From NCBI GenBank assembly GCA_016874755.1, contig VGTH01000014.1:51288-115287 (forward strand): a stretch of DNA of 64,000 nucleotides, in the 5' to 3' direction. This stretch comes from Deltaproteobacteria bacterium. Its GTDB lineage: Bacteria; Desulfobacterota; Binatia; UBA9968. Below the pieces are notes generated by a model that was not told where the DNA came from, did not search any database, and worked only from the letters and a program-made list of their open reading frames with translations. Shown here one piece after another: positions 24,959 through 33,503 of the stretch. Numbering within the stretch: position 1 is the stretch's first letter; every line of letters starts with the position of its first letter. A program made the translations under genes and the position numbers.

Positions 24959-25096
24959 TAGAGACTGTCTCGCGATTCCGTTCATGGTTCGACAAGCTCA
25001 TCAGGAACGGAATTGTCGTGCCGCAAAATCAATCACCTATCCGTTCGCCCTGAGCCTGTCGAAGGGCTCCGAGGCGATTGCGATACAGTCTCTCTA
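24959..25096. repeat. Nested palindromic element with TTCGACAAGCTCA core
   Basis: The inner arms TTCGACAAGCTCA (24,988-25,000) and TGAGCCTGTCGAA (25,051-25,063) extend into CAGGAACGG and CCGTTCGCC. The outer, locus-specific arms are TAGAGACTGTCTCGCGAT (24,959-24,976) and ATTGCGATACAGTCTCTCTA (25,077-25,096). The same nested design recurs at 44,530-44,660. Confidence 0.75.
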
Positions 25097-25141
25097 GCGG
25101 AGAGGGCGCAAACTTTTTTCGCAGCTCCAGGAGGTGCTAAA

Positions 25142-25933
25142 ATGCAATGGCTTGAAAACGAAGTCGCCGTCGTCACCGGTGCCGGATCCGGCATTGGCAA
25201 AGCCGTGGTCAAGCGATTCATCGAAGAAGGCGCACAGGTTGTCGCCTTCGATCTCTCGGCGGAGCGCCTGAAGACCCTTAAAGAAGAGTGCGCCGAAGTA
25301 GCGATCGTCCAGGGCGACGTTAGAAGCGTCGACGACAATCGCAAAGCCGTAGCGACCGCAGTCGCGCAGTTTGGCAAGCTCTCGGTGTTCGTCGGCAACG
25401 CCGGCATTCATGACGGCCGCCGCAAACTCGACGGCCTCTCGGACACAGAGCTAGCGAACGGTTTTGACGAAGTTTTCGGAGTCAATATCCGGGGCTACCT
25501 GCTGGGCGCCAAGGCCGCCCTGCCGGAGCTGAAAAAAACCAAGGGCCGCATGGTCTTTACGTTGTCTACGTCATCGTTCTACGTCGGCGGCGGCGTGCTT
25601 TACGTCGCGTCGAAGCATGCGGCGCTTGGCCTGATGCGCCAGCTCGCCAACGAACTGGCGCCGGATATCAGAGTCAACGGCGTTGCTCCCTCGGGCACGG
25701 CGACCAATCTCCGCACTGCGCCGTCACTGATGGGAAATAATCAAGCCCCAGCCAGCCCTGTCGGCGCGGGCCGCAGCGCCGGAGTTGCCAACAACATCCT
25801 CAACTTCAACATCGCCCCCGAAGATCACGCGTCTGCCTATGTGCTGCTGGCGTCGTCCCAGTCAAAAACCATGACCGGCACCGTGCTGCACACCGACGCC
25901 GGGCGCGGGGTGATGACTTTTAGCGGCCGGTAA
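25142..25933 (+). CDS. SDR dehydrogenase, cis-dihydrodiol dehydrogenase (BphB)-like
   Basis: This 263-residue protein starts at ATG 25142 behind a strong AGGAGGTG. It has TGAGSGIG (12-19), Asp37 after beta-2 (favours NAD), Ser142, Tyr154 and Lys158 (YVASK). The stretches FGKLSVFVGNAGIHDG, FDEVFGVNIRGYLLGAKAALP and RVNGVAPSGTATNLR closely follow the biphenyl/benzene cis-dihydrodiol dehydrogenase branch. With a Rieske oxygenase immediately upstream, conversion of a cis-dihydrodiol to a catechol is the natural reading. The upstream extension of the frame lies in a repeat element and is not coding. Confidence 0.85.
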   Translation: MQWLENEVAVVTGAGSGIGKAVVKRFIEEGAQVVAFDLSAERLKTLKEECAEVAIVQGDVRSVDDNRKAVATAVAQFGKLSVFVGNAGIHDGRRKLDGLSDTELANGFDEVFGVNIRGYLLGAKAALPELKKTKGRMVFTLSTSSFYVGGGVLYVASKHAALGLMRQLANELAPDIRVNGVAPSGTATNLRTAPSLMGNNQAPASPVGAGRSAGVANNILNFNIAPEDHASAYVLLASSQSKTMTGTVLHTDAGRGVMTFSGR

Positions 25934-26217
25934 TCTCTGTGCCCGTGGTTTGCGGGCCTGTTTAAGACGACCAAAACCTTGGAAAAAGCCGCGACGACTA
26001 TGTATTGCGAGCTAGTACGAAAGGGGCTGGCCTGACGAGTTTAGACGAGTGTAGGCGTATTGGGGACTGATCAGCGCCACTTCGGTCCTTCATATCACCT
26101 GCACATTTGGACGTTGTCAGGGCTGAAGACGTGAATTTCGTTTTGGCTTTGTAGCGTTGGAGCTAGAATCAACGAATCTATGCCGAAGCTAGTGTAGTGT
26201 CTCCTGTGAGGGGGAGC
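25934..26217. other. Intergenic, possible coding debris
   Basis: A plus-strand frame at about 25,962-26,034 reads TLEKAATTMYCELVRKGLA before a stop and might be the end of a lost gene; it is too short to identify. No repeat or RNA gene is recognised in the rest. Confidence 0.3.
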
Positions 26218-27201
26218 ATGTTGTTTTCCTGGCGGCTGATCCTAATACTTGCATTTCCGCCAGCGGCTCTAGGGGCCGCCAGCGCCGAACGTGAGAAATT
26301 AGATGTTGCGCGAACCGTTATCAAGAAAGCGGATGAGCTAATCAGACCAGGCGTTTACGAAGGCTCCCTTCGCGTCGGCGGGTTGGATCGTTGGTTCATT
26401 GTTCACACTCCGCCCGGCTACTCGCATAAGGGCACGCAAAGGTTGATTATCGCGCTGCACGCCGCTCACGGCAGCATGGCCACCATGGACGATGGCCGCA
26501 ACGACCTGAGGACTCTCGCTCGTGAGCGCAATTTTGTCTTGGTATTCCCCAACGGCCAAAACTCACGGGAGCATCGCACCGGCAGATCGTTTTGGAACGC
26601 AGATTTCTGCTGCAATGAGGCGATGACTAGCGGCATCGACGATGTCGAGTTTATCACTCGTATGACCGATTTTCTGATCAAGGCGATGAGTATCGATTCT
26701 CGCCGCATCCACGTTCTAGGTTTATCCAACGGCGGCATGCTGGCGCAAAAGATAGCAGCCGAAGCTCCTGGGCGCTACGCCTCATTTGTATCGATGGCCG
26801 CGGTGCCCGGCTATTACAAGAATGGAAAAAAGTGGGTTTATACGATGACCAAGCCGGCGCCCGTCATGCTGATGCACGGTACCGCAGACCGCGTTGTCGA
26901 TTTCCACGGCGGCGTGTTGGACAACATCCCGGCGCGCAAGACGCTATCATTTCACGAATCGCTGCGAACATGGGCCGTTCTCAATGGCTGTAGCAGCGAT
27001 CCGCCGACGGAGAAACGTGAATCAGTTTCAGGTCACAAAGGTCTAGCACGCGAGCTGCGCGAGATTAGCTATCGAAACTGCGGCGCGGCGACCGTCGGAG
27101 TTGCGGTCGAAGGCGTCGGCCATGTTTGGTTTGATGTTGAAAGCTCGGGGTTCAGAGGCACGCAGCGCGCGGTTGAATTTTTTCATGCTCATCCGAGGTA
27201 G
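26218..27201 (+). CDS. Secreted polyhydroxybutyrate-depolymerase/feruloyl-esterase-like hydrolase
   Basis: This 327-residue exported alpha/beta hydrolase of the LpqC family starts at ATG 26218, preceded by GAGGGGGAGC, and begins with a signal peptide (about 22 residues). The nucleophile is Ser170 in GLSNGG; the acid is in GTADRVVD and the His in GVGHVWFD. The family includes extracellular PHB depolymerases and feruloyl or acetylxylan esterases, which cannot be separated here. It would release aromatic or hydroxy acids outside the cytoplasm. Convergent with the TPP enzyme gene, sharing a hairpin. Confidence 0.83.
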   Translation: MLFSWRLILILAFPPAALGAASAEREKLDVARTVIKKADELIRPGVYEGSLRVGGLDRWFIVHTPPGYSHKGTQRLIIALHAAHGSMATMDDGRNDLRTLARERNFVLVFPNGQNSREHRTGRSFWNADFCCNEAMTSGIDDVEFITRMTDFLIKAMSIDSRRIHVLGLSNGGMLAQKIAAEAPGRYASFVSMAAVPGYYKNGKKWVYTMTKPAPVMLMHGTADRVVDFHGGVLDNIPARKTLSFHESLRTWAVLNGCSSDPPTEKRESVSGHKGLARELREISYRNCGAATVGVAVEGVGHVWFDVESSGFRGTQRAVEFFHAHPR

Positions 27202-27220
27202 AATTTTGCTTGAGCGCGTG

Positions 27221-27250
27221 GCGGGCGGCTGCTAAGGAACAGCCGCCCGC
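27221..27250. terminator. Hairpin between convergent genes
   Basis: An 11-bp perfect GC stem (GCGGGCGGCTG / CAGCCGCCCGC) with an 8-nt loop lies 20 bp after the esterase stop and 10 bp after the TPP enzyme stop on the other strand. There is no T-tract, so it may need Rho or act mainly as an mRNA end barrier. Confidence 0.6.
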
Positions 27251-27260
27251 TGCGTCTCAT

Positions 27261-28949
27261 TTATGATTCAACCATCACGTCGATGATCGCCGGTTTGCCG
27301 CTCTGGTTGGCTTCCATGCCGCGCTTGAGCGCCTCCTGAAGTTTTTCCGGATCCGCCACCTGCTCACCGTAGCCGCCGACGGATTCGGCAATCTTGACGA
27401 AATCCGGCGCGTTGATGTGGGTGCCGTGATAAACGCCGATCTCCGCGGCGATGCCATCGGGATACATTTTGTGATGCATGCCCTGCATGGCGGCGTATTT
27501 CTTGTTGTTGAAGATCACTGTCATCGTCGGTAGGTTGTAGTCGCGTGCCGCGCCGAGGCAGCCCAGCGCCGGGTTATAGAGAAATGCGCCGTCACCGATT
27601 AACGTCACGACCTGGCGCTCCGGTTTTCCCAGCTTAAGGCCGAGCGAAAGACCCAACCCCTGTCCGAGACCGCCCTGGCGCGTAAACAACGTCTGCGGAT
27701 GGTTTTGCACCAGGTGCTGGCGCAGCGTTGCCGTGTGGGTGGTCACTTCGTCGATGTAAATCGTGTCCTTGGGCATCACCGCGTTGAGCGCCGCGCACAC
27801 CCACACCGGATCGATCGGCGTCTTCTTGCGCGCCGCCGCCTGGGCGGCATCTCGTTTTTCGACCATCGCGTTGTGCGCCGCGGTTAACTGCTGGCGCCGC
27901 GCTTCCACGGCCGCTTTGTCGACAGTGGCGGCGGCGGCGAGATCGCGCAGCGTCTGCGCCATGTTGCCTTCCAAGTACATGTCGGCTTGCAGGCTTTGGT
28001 AAGCCATCGCCGCATTGTGCGGCGCCTCGTCGACAATCGCGGTGAATGCCTTGGGCGGCCGGTTGCTCGGCGGATACCACGGCACGCGCACCCGAACGAC
28101 GATCGCGAGATCCATGTCGTTCCAGAACGGTTTTATGTCAGTGCCCTGATAGCACACATGATCCTTTGGAAAGTTGGCGAAGAGCGCGCCGGGTTTTTCA
28201 ATCACCGGCAGGGCGAACTTCTCGCACAGCGCCACCAGCGCCTGGTAGGTTTCGACTTCTCGGCCGGCGCCCTCGGTGAGCACCACCGGGTGCTTCGCTT
28301 TCGAGAGCTGGGCCGCGAGCTTTTCGATATCCTCGGGCGCGGTGAGCACACGCGGTGCCGGCGGAACCACGCGGGGATTTTTCGGCGGTGTCCAGGCGCC
28401 CATTAAAGTCTCTGTCGATACTGATAAATAGGTCGGCCCGGCCGGTTGCCGCTGCGCCAACTCGCCGGCGCGGATGATCGCTTCGTGGAGCGTGTGCGGG
28501 CTGCCCGCCACCGAGCCGTACTTGACGATCGCGTCCACCAAGTGCGTCGTGCCGCCGACGATGCTCAAGTTGCCGATCCACTGCGCGCCGGGATCAAACT
28601 CCGGCTGCTCACCGTAGGTCATCGACTCGCCGGAGATGACGACCATGGGCACGCCGGCAACAAAAGCGCCGTGGATGCCCATGGCGCCTTGCAAGAGACC
28701 CGCGCCGGCATGCAACAACACCACTTGCATTTTGCCGGTGGCCATCGTGTAGCCGGCGGCGATGTCGACGGCCAAGGTTTCGTGCCAGACGTCCAACAGC
28801 TTGGGGCCGCTCTTTTTCCTGTGGATCTGGTCCGCCATCGCTTCCCAGACCGGCGCCCATTCGGTGCCCGGCGATGACAAAATATATTCGACTCCGAGCC
28901 TGCGACAGGCGTCGACTATGGCTTCGCCGCCATCGTATTGGTTTTTCAT
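27261..28949 (-). CDS. TPP-dependent enzyme, acetolactate synthase/benzoylformate decarboxylase superfamily
   Basis: This 562-residue three-domain protein has an N-terminal PYR domain (ILSSPGTEWAPVWEAM; HETLAVDIAAGYTMATGK with the likely catalytic Glu), a central domain, and a C-terminal PP domain with the TPP motif GDGAFLYNPALGCL to VIFNNKKYAAM. ATG 28949 is chosen for GGAGAAAG upstream and the family N-terminus. Lack of an adjacent ilvN makes biosynthetic acetolactate synthase unlikely. Decarboxylation or C-C lysis of a 2-oxoacid, perhaps from aromatic degradation, is inferred. Confidence 0.82.
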   Translation of the reverse strand: MKNQYDGGEAIVDACRRLGVEYILSSPGTEWAPVWEAMADQIHRKKSGPKLLDVWHETLAVDIAAGYTMATGKMQVVLLHAGAGLLQGAMGIHGAFVAGVPMVVISGESMTYGEQPEFDPGAQWIGNLSIVGGTTHLVDAIVKYGSVAGSPHTLHEAIIRAGELAQRQPAGPTYLSVSTETLMGAWTPPKNPRVVPPAPRVLTAPEDIEKLAAQLSKAKHPVVLTEGAGREVETYQALVALCEKFALPVIEKPGALFANFPKDHVCYQGTDIKPFWNDMDLAIVVRVRVPWYPPSNRPPKAFTAIVDEAPHNAAMAYQSLQADMYLEGNMAQTLRDLAAAATVDKAAVEARRQQLTAAHNAMVEKRDAAQAAARKKTPIDPVWVCAALNAVMPKDTIYIDEVTTHTATLRQHLVQNHPQTLFTRQGGLGQGLGLSLGLKLGKPERQVVTLIGDGAFLYNPALGCLGAARDYNLPTMTVIFNNKKYAAMQGMHHKMYPDGIAAEIGVYHGTHINAPDFVKIAESVGGYGEQVADPEKLQEALKRGMEANQSGKPAIIDVMVES

Positions 28950-29065
28950 GGTCTTTCTCCAAGCGACTATTGTGGCGCGCACCTTATCACGCTCAAACGC
29001 CCAAGACCAACAGGTGTCCATGGTGATGGCGTCGCAGTTACCGTGGCACTCAGAGTAGGGTCTGA

Positions 29066-29094
29066 TTGACACCTCATAGGTTCGGCGATATAGC
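29066..29094 (+). promoter_or_regulatory. Candidate sigma70 promoter
   Basis: TTGACA (29,066-29,071), a 17-bp spacer and TATAGC (29,089-29,094) lie 32 bp upstream of the alpha/beta hydrolase start. Confidence 0.5.
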
Positions 29095-29125
29095 TCGCGT
29101 CAGCGAAATCACTGTGAGATAAGTC

Positions 29126-29971
29126 ATGGCTCAGCTTGAAGATAAATTCGTCGCCGTCGACGGCCTAAAACTGCGCTACTTAGAAGAAGGTTCGGGACCA
29201 TCCGTGTTGTTTCTCCACGGCGCCTCGCTCGGCAGTTCGGCGGACGTATTCCGGCGCAATCTCGGGCCGATGGCCAAGGCCGGATTTCGCGCGGTGGCCT
29301 TTGACTATCCTGGCTTTGGTCTTTCCGACGTGCCGGCCAAGCAAAGCACGGCGCAGCAAAGAAACTCCATCCCGAAATTTATCGATGCCGCCGGTCTGGG
29401 TAAGACCGCGTTGATGGCTCATTCACGCTCGGGCGGGTTTGCGATCCAGCTTGCGCTCGATGACCCCAACCGCTATTCCCACGTCGTCATTCTCGGCACC
29501 GGATCGCTGCTGCCACCCCAGACCCAAGAGCAAGTCGGCAAGTACGAAGCGGTGCAAGCCCGCGTCGACCGCGAGATGGCGCAAAAGGAACCGACGGTCG
29601 AAGACGCGCGCAAACTTTTGCAGGCGGACACGTTCAATCATAGCCTGATCTCGGACGAGGATGTCGCGCTGCGCCACCGCAGCATGATCGGCCGCAACTT
29701 CAAAGCCCACCAGGACCGCCAAGAGCACGACGCTCCGGCGGGCGGCGGCGCTGCGGCCAAGCCCTTGTGGCAAAGACTCACCGAGCTCAAGATGCCGCTA
29801 TTGATGATCTTTGGCCGTGAAGACCGCGCCCACGCCGGCGAACGCGCCGAATTGCTCAAGACAATGCAGCCACAGATCAATCTCCATATTGTCAACGGCT
29901 GCAAGCACATGGTGCATTGGGACGCTTTCGACGACGTGATGCGTTTGGGCGTGCCGTTCTTGAAAAGTTAG
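29126..29971 (+). CDS. Alpha/beta hydrolase, MCP-hydrolase-like
   Basis: This 281-residue cytosolic hydrolase has the oxyanion motif FLHGASLGSS, the nucleophile elbow MAHSRSGG (Ser100), the acid loop FGREDRAH and catalytic His in GCKHMVHWD. The overall pattern matches meta-cleavage-product hydrolases (BphD/HsaD type) and related esterases. The elbow departs from GxSxG: both outer Gly positions are Ala and Ser. In context with Rieske oxygenases and a BphB-like SDR, C-C bond hydrolysis of a ring-cleavage product is plausible, but no extradiol dioxygenase is present in the window. Confidence 0.78.
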   Translation: MAQLEDKFVAVDGLKLRYLEEGSGPSVLFLHGASLGSSADVFRRNLGPMAKAGFRAVAFDYPGFGLSDVPAKQSTAQQRNSIPKFIDAAGLGKTALMAHSRSGGFAIQLALDDPNRYSHVVILGTGSLLPPQTQEQVGKYEAVQARVDREMAQKEPTVEDARKLLQADTFNHSLISDEDVALRHRSMIGRNFKAHQDRQEHDAPAGGGAAAKPLWQRLTELKMPLLMIFGREDRAHAGERAELLKTMQPQINLHIVNGCKHMVHWDAFDDVMRLGVPFLKS

Positions 29972-30142
29972 CGTTATATTTGCCCACCCAAAGCAGTCTG
30001 CGCGGCTACAAATGCCGATCCAGAAAAAAATCAGCGGGCCGGCGCATCAAGCGCTTCGGGTTGTCGTCAAAGCTAGTGTAGCATTGCAACGAGTAATCTG
30101 AGCATTGACCCGAAGTTTTTCGTCTACCGACGCAGAGTTCAA

Positions 30143-31024
30143 ATGGCACGACCGCACGCCAGCAACAACGGTTCGAAACAGCTGTTTTTCAGCCATGCTT
30201 ACGAGCACTATTTCCCCGATGGCGAGTTCGGGGGCTACGATGCGTTCTTGAATGCAGGCGGTGAGAGTGTCAAATCGGAGCGCAGAACCCATGTGGTGGT
30301 CCAAAGACGCCCGAGTGGATCGCCGCGCGACGGCGAGCGCGCCTTTGTCATCAAAAGTTACTACTACCCGTTTTTTCCGAGCATCAGGACCGGCTTTCAA
30401 AAATCCAAAGCCGAACGTGAGTACCTGGGTTTAGCATACCTAAAGCAAGCCGGCCTTTCGGCGGCCGAGCCCGTGGCGTTTGGCTCAGCGCGAAGTTGGC
30501 TCGGATTGGTGCAATCCTGTTTTGTCATCACGATTTTCGTCGAAGGCTCGATCAATCTCGCCCAGTGGCGCAAGGAATGCACCTCTCAACCGGGGCACAA
30601 TTGGGCTCAGAGCGCTTTTGTCGTCGAGCAGATCGGATCCATGTTTCGGCGCTTGCATGAGGAGCGATTTTTCTTGTTTGCGACCAAGCCCAAGAACATT
30701 TTGATTCGTCACGCGTCCACAGAAAAGCCGGAACTGTTCTTTATCGACGTCCCATACTCGAGGAGCGTGCGTTGGAACCCGGTGGCCCGTTGGGCCCAAG
30801 CTCGCGATCTCGGGATGTTTCTTGGCAATTTCTACCCCGCTTTAACCGAACGCGAAACCGCCGCGTTCTATCAGGGCTACCTGCCAGACCCATTGGGTGG
30901 TTCTGAGTCGCTGCTGCACACCCAGGTAGACCGAGTCACCCGCTCAACCCAGCATCGCACGCCGTTGAAGGCGGTTTTCTACCCGCTTAAGCGCGCTTGG
31001 AAAAGTAAGGCCTGCTGGTTCTGA
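30143..31024 (+). CDS. Lipopolysaccharide-kinase (WaaP/Kdo kinase)-like protein, catalytic Asp position altered
   Basis: This 293-residue protein has a bacterial lipid-sugar kinase fold. VIKSYYYP supplies a candidate ATP-binding Lys71, and AEREYLGLAYLKQAGL matches the alpha-C region with a Glu. The catalytic loop reads LHEERFFLFATKPKNILI. The KPKNIL with its metal-binding Asn is kept, but the place of the HRD motif reads LFA, so no catalytic Asp is seen there. FFIDVPYSR stands where DFG is expected and keeps its Asp. It may phosphorylate the LPS core or be an atypical or inactive kinase. A methyltransferase gene follows 53 bp later. Confidence 0.7.
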   Translation: MARPHASNNGSKQLFFSHAYEHYFPDGEFGGYDAFLNAGGESVKSERRTHVVVQRRPSGSPRDGERAFVIKSYYYPFFPSIRTGFQKSKAEREYLGLAYLKQAGLSAAEPVAFGSARSWLGLVQSCFVITIFVEGSINLAQWRKECTSQPGHNWAQSAFVVEQIGSMFRRLHEERFFLFATKPKNILIRHASTEKPELFFIDVPYSRSVRWNPVARWAQARDLGMFLGNFYPALTERETAAFYQGYLPDPLGGSESLLHTQVDRVTRSTQHRTPLKAVFYPLKRAWKSKACWF

Positions 31025-31077
31025 CCTTTCATGTGCCCGGTTTCGCTGTTAAGCTGACTCACGTGCAGGATTGATTC

Positions 31078-31743
31078 ATGGACCAGGATATTCTATCGCG
31101 CTACAACAGCGCGGAAGGCGCAGCCGACTACACAAAGAAGTTCGAGCGCCATTGGACCGAGCGGGTCAACAACTGGAACGAGCAGCGCCTACTCAAACGC
31201 TTGCTCGAGCCGGTGGCCTTGGAAAATTCCGCTGCGCCGGCGCTGGATTTGCCGTGCGGCTATGGCCGGTTGTTCTCGGTGCTGGGCGATCTAAAGATGC
31301 CTGTGATAGAGGGCGATTGGAGTTTTCATTTGCTCAGTGCCGCCCGCTTTTTTCATGGCCGCGAAAGCCGCACGGTTTTGCCGGCTGGCTATGTGCGCGC
31401 CACGGCTCTCAACCTGCCGTTCAAAGATCGCGCCTTTGGGCTGGTGTTATCCGTGCGTCTATGCCACCACATCCGCGAGCATCAGGAACGTCTGCAATAC
31501 CTGCGCGAGATCATGCGCGTCAGTAGCAAGTGGCTGATCTTCACCTACTTCGACGCCGATTCCGTTAAGAACCGCACCCATGAGTTTCGCCGCCGCTTCA
31601 ATGGCAAGCGATCGAAATGGACGCTGGGTCCCCGAGAGGTGTTAGAGCTTAGTCGAGCGGGCGGCTTTGAGTTGGTGCGCTCCGAGTGGATGTCGCGCTT
31701 TTTCTCCGGTCACCGCTATGTCTTGATGCGGCGGATCGATTAA
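31078..31743 (+). CDS. Class I SAM-dependent methyltransferase
   Basis: This 221-residue protein carries the SAM-binding motif I as LDLPCGYGR (56-64), the acidic end of beta-2 in IEGDWSFHLL, and RATALNLPFKDRAFGLVLS for motifs II-III. Substrate unknown. It follows the WaaP-like kinase in the same direction, so modification of a glycolipid or core sugar is a reasonable guess. The TAA stop overlaps the TAA of the convergent isochorismatase-like gene by 3 bases read on opposite strands. Confidence 0.8.
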   Translation: MDQDILSRYNSAEGAADYTKKFERHWTERVNNWNEQRLLKRLLEPVALENSAAPALDLPCGYGRLFSVLGDLKMPVIEGDWSFHLLSAARFFHGRESRTVLPAGYVRATALNLPFKDRAFGLVLSVRLCHHIREHQERLQYLREIMRVSSKWLIFTYFDADSVKNRTHEFRRRFNGKRSKWTLGPREVLELSRAGGFELVRSEWMSRFFSGHRYVLMRRID

Positions 31744-32375
31744 CGGCTAGGCCCAATCATCGTCAGAATCTCACCTGTGGTGCGCACTCGCGCCATGCGC
31801 GGGAAAATCAAATCCATCAATGCATCGTGGGCGCGTGGGTCGTGGCTCGTGGCGCAGCCGTCACGGGCGATGATCAAGTTGTAATCGTAATCGCGCGCGG
31901 CGAATACCGTGGCGCAGACCCCGACGTCGGTAGACCCTCCTGAGATAATCAGCGTGTCAATGCCGCGGGTGCGTAGCGCCAGATCGAGATAGGTCTGGTG
32001 AAACGCGCTATAGCGGCATTTGGGAATATAGTAGTCATCCGGGCGCGGTTCCAATTCTGCGATCACCTGCGAGCCCCCGTCGCCAGACAGCGCATGCGGC
32101 TTGCGCCACGCGACTTTGCCATCCGCCCAAGGTTTCAGACTCGTGTCGGTGTCGGTGATTAAATTTGATGCCGTCGCACCACTCGGGTGATGACTCGCCA
32201 TGGCAAAGAACATCGGCATCCCGCTGGCCCGGCCGGCTTTCATCAAACGCACGGCATTGGCGACCATCGGCGCCTTCTTCGCCCTCGCCTTCTCGTCGCC
32301 GCTGTGAATGAAGGAATTGAGCAGATCGAAAAACAGAATGGCGCTTTTGCTGATATCAAAGTCGTTGACGTCCAT
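31740..32375 (-). CDS. Isochorismatase-family cysteine hydrolase
   Basis: This 211-residue protein of the isochorismatase-like superfamily has all three catalytic residues visible: Asp17 (FFDLLN), Lys119 (IPKCRYSAF) and Cys154 (GGSTDVGVCATVFAA). The Cys makes it an amidase or carbamoylase-type hydrolase (N-carbamoylsarcosine amidase, nicotinamidase-like) rather than true isochorismatase. It lies 7 bp after an NMT1-type binding-protein gene, so the two probably form an operon for uptake and hydrolysis of an N-containing compound. Confidence 0.85.
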   Translation of the reverse strand: MDVNDFDISKSAILFFDLLNSFIHSGDEKARAKKAPMVANAVRLMKAGRASGMPMFFAMASHHPSGATASNLITDTDTSLKPWADGKVAWRKPHALSGDGGSQVIAELEPRPDDYYIPKCRYSAFHQTYLDLALRTRGIDTLIISGGSTDVGVCATVFAARDYDYNLIIARDGCATSHDPRAHDALMDLIFPRMARVRTTGEILTMIGPSR

Positions 32376-32382
32376 TGGGAGA

Positions 32383-33381
32383 TTACTTGCACTGATAGCC
32401 GTCTTTGCAGTGAATGCCTAACTCGCGCTGCACTTCGCGCAACAACGCGACGTCGGCCACCTGTGAGATGGGAATCTTGTTGGTATCCATGCCCAGGCGG
32501 CTGCCCGATAGCTCCATGTTCAAGCGCATGCCTTTGTCGGTGAAGCCGCCCGGGTCTTCGCCACTGATTGCCGGCAGCAGCAACTTGGTCGCCCCGATGG
32601 CGATGTCGGCATTCATTTTCAATTCCTTGGCGGCCACCTGCGCCGCTTCTTCGGGATTCTTGCGAATTTGCAACATGGCGCGGATGTGCGCGCGCAGCCA
32701 GCGCTTAATCAAATCGGGATTGTCGCGGATCACCTCGTCGTGCACCGACATGCCGGAAAACGGCACCGGATAAACGTCGGCGGAGTTCATCAAGATGCGG
32801 TAACCTTTGCCGGTGAGAAAGGCCGCCACGTCGGGATTCACTGCCGAGCCCGCCACGGTGCCGGGCTCCATGCCGAGAACGCGTGCTTGCGAATCGCCGC
32901 TCCGCAGTAAGTTCACGTCGCGCCCAGGCTCCAAGCCAAGTCTTTTCAATATCAAACGCGAGGCAATATCGTTGCTCGAACCGGGTGTGGAGATCGAAAT
33001 CGTTTTGCCCTTGAGGTTTTGCGCCGCGGTGATTTCCGGACGCACCACCAGTTGAAACGTCGAAGTCTTGTAGGAGAAAAACATCGCCTTCACCGGCGAA
33101 CCGCGCAGAGAAGCCGGTAGCGCCGATCCGGCAGTCGCGAAATGAACTTCTTTGGCAAGCAGCGCCGGCAGGGCGACCCGGACGCTGACGACCAGCAGTT
33201 TCAGGTCGATATTCTCTTGAGCGAACATCCCCTTGGCGCGGCCGAAGAGCGTCGGCAGGTAACCGAAATCGGGCGTGGAGATCGCTTGATGGATTACCAT
33301 CGGCTTTTTGACTTCTTGGGCGATGGCCCGTGGGTTCAAGCAAATCGCGAGTAAGAAACTCAGGAGTAGTTTGAGCGGCAT
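32383..33381 (-). CDS. ABC transporter substrate-binding protein, NMT1/TauT type
   Basis: This 332-residue periplasmic binding protein has a signal peptide (LLLSFLLAICLNPRAIAQ), then the NMT1/THI5-like fold: DFGYLPTLFGRAKGMFAQEN, LRGSPVKAMF, NLKGKTISISTPGS and GLEPGRDVNLLRSG. No permease or ATPase gene is adjacent, as is common for this expanded family in environmental bacteria; it may share transport partners elsewhere. The linked isochorismatase-like hydrolase suggests an amide or carbamoyl compound, but the ligand is not predictable from sequence. Confidence 0.85.
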   Translation of the reverse strand: MPLKLLLSFLLAICLNPRAIAQEVKKPMVIHQAISTPDFGYLPTLFGRAKGMFAQENIDLKLLVVSVRVALPALLAKEVHFATAGSALPASLRGSPVKAMFFSYKTSTFQLVVRPEITAAQNLKGKTISISTPGSSNDIASRLILKRLGLEPGRDVNLLRSGDSQARVLGMEPGTVAGSAVNPDVAAFLTGKGYRILMNSADVYPVPFSGMSVHDEVIRDNPDLIKRWLRAHIRAMLQIRKNPEEAAQVAAKELKMNADIAIGATKLLLPAISGEDPGGFTDKGMRLNMELSGSRLGMDTNKIPISQVADVALLREVQRELGIHCKDGYQCK

Positions 33382-33439
33382 GATCGCCGATCATTAACCG
33401 CCGGCGACCGGCGTGTCAATCACGCAACTCGGCACATGT

Positions 33440-33473
33440 AAAAACGCCGCGCAATCTCTCCGACTGCGCGGCG
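33440..33473 (-). terminator. Intrinsic terminator of the nuo operon
   Basis: The stem CGCCGCGCA (33,445-33,453) / TGCGCGGCG (33,465-33,473) has an 11-nt loop and is followed on the minus transcript by five T. It lies 31 bp downstream of the nuoN stop. Confidence 0.8.
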
Positions 33474-33503
33474 CACTTACTAGCAAGCGAAATTTAAAAC
33501 CGT

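Noticed and set aside
27221..27250. Regulatory riboswitch-like structure
   Set aside because: It is a simple hairpin between two convergent stops, best explained as a transcript end.
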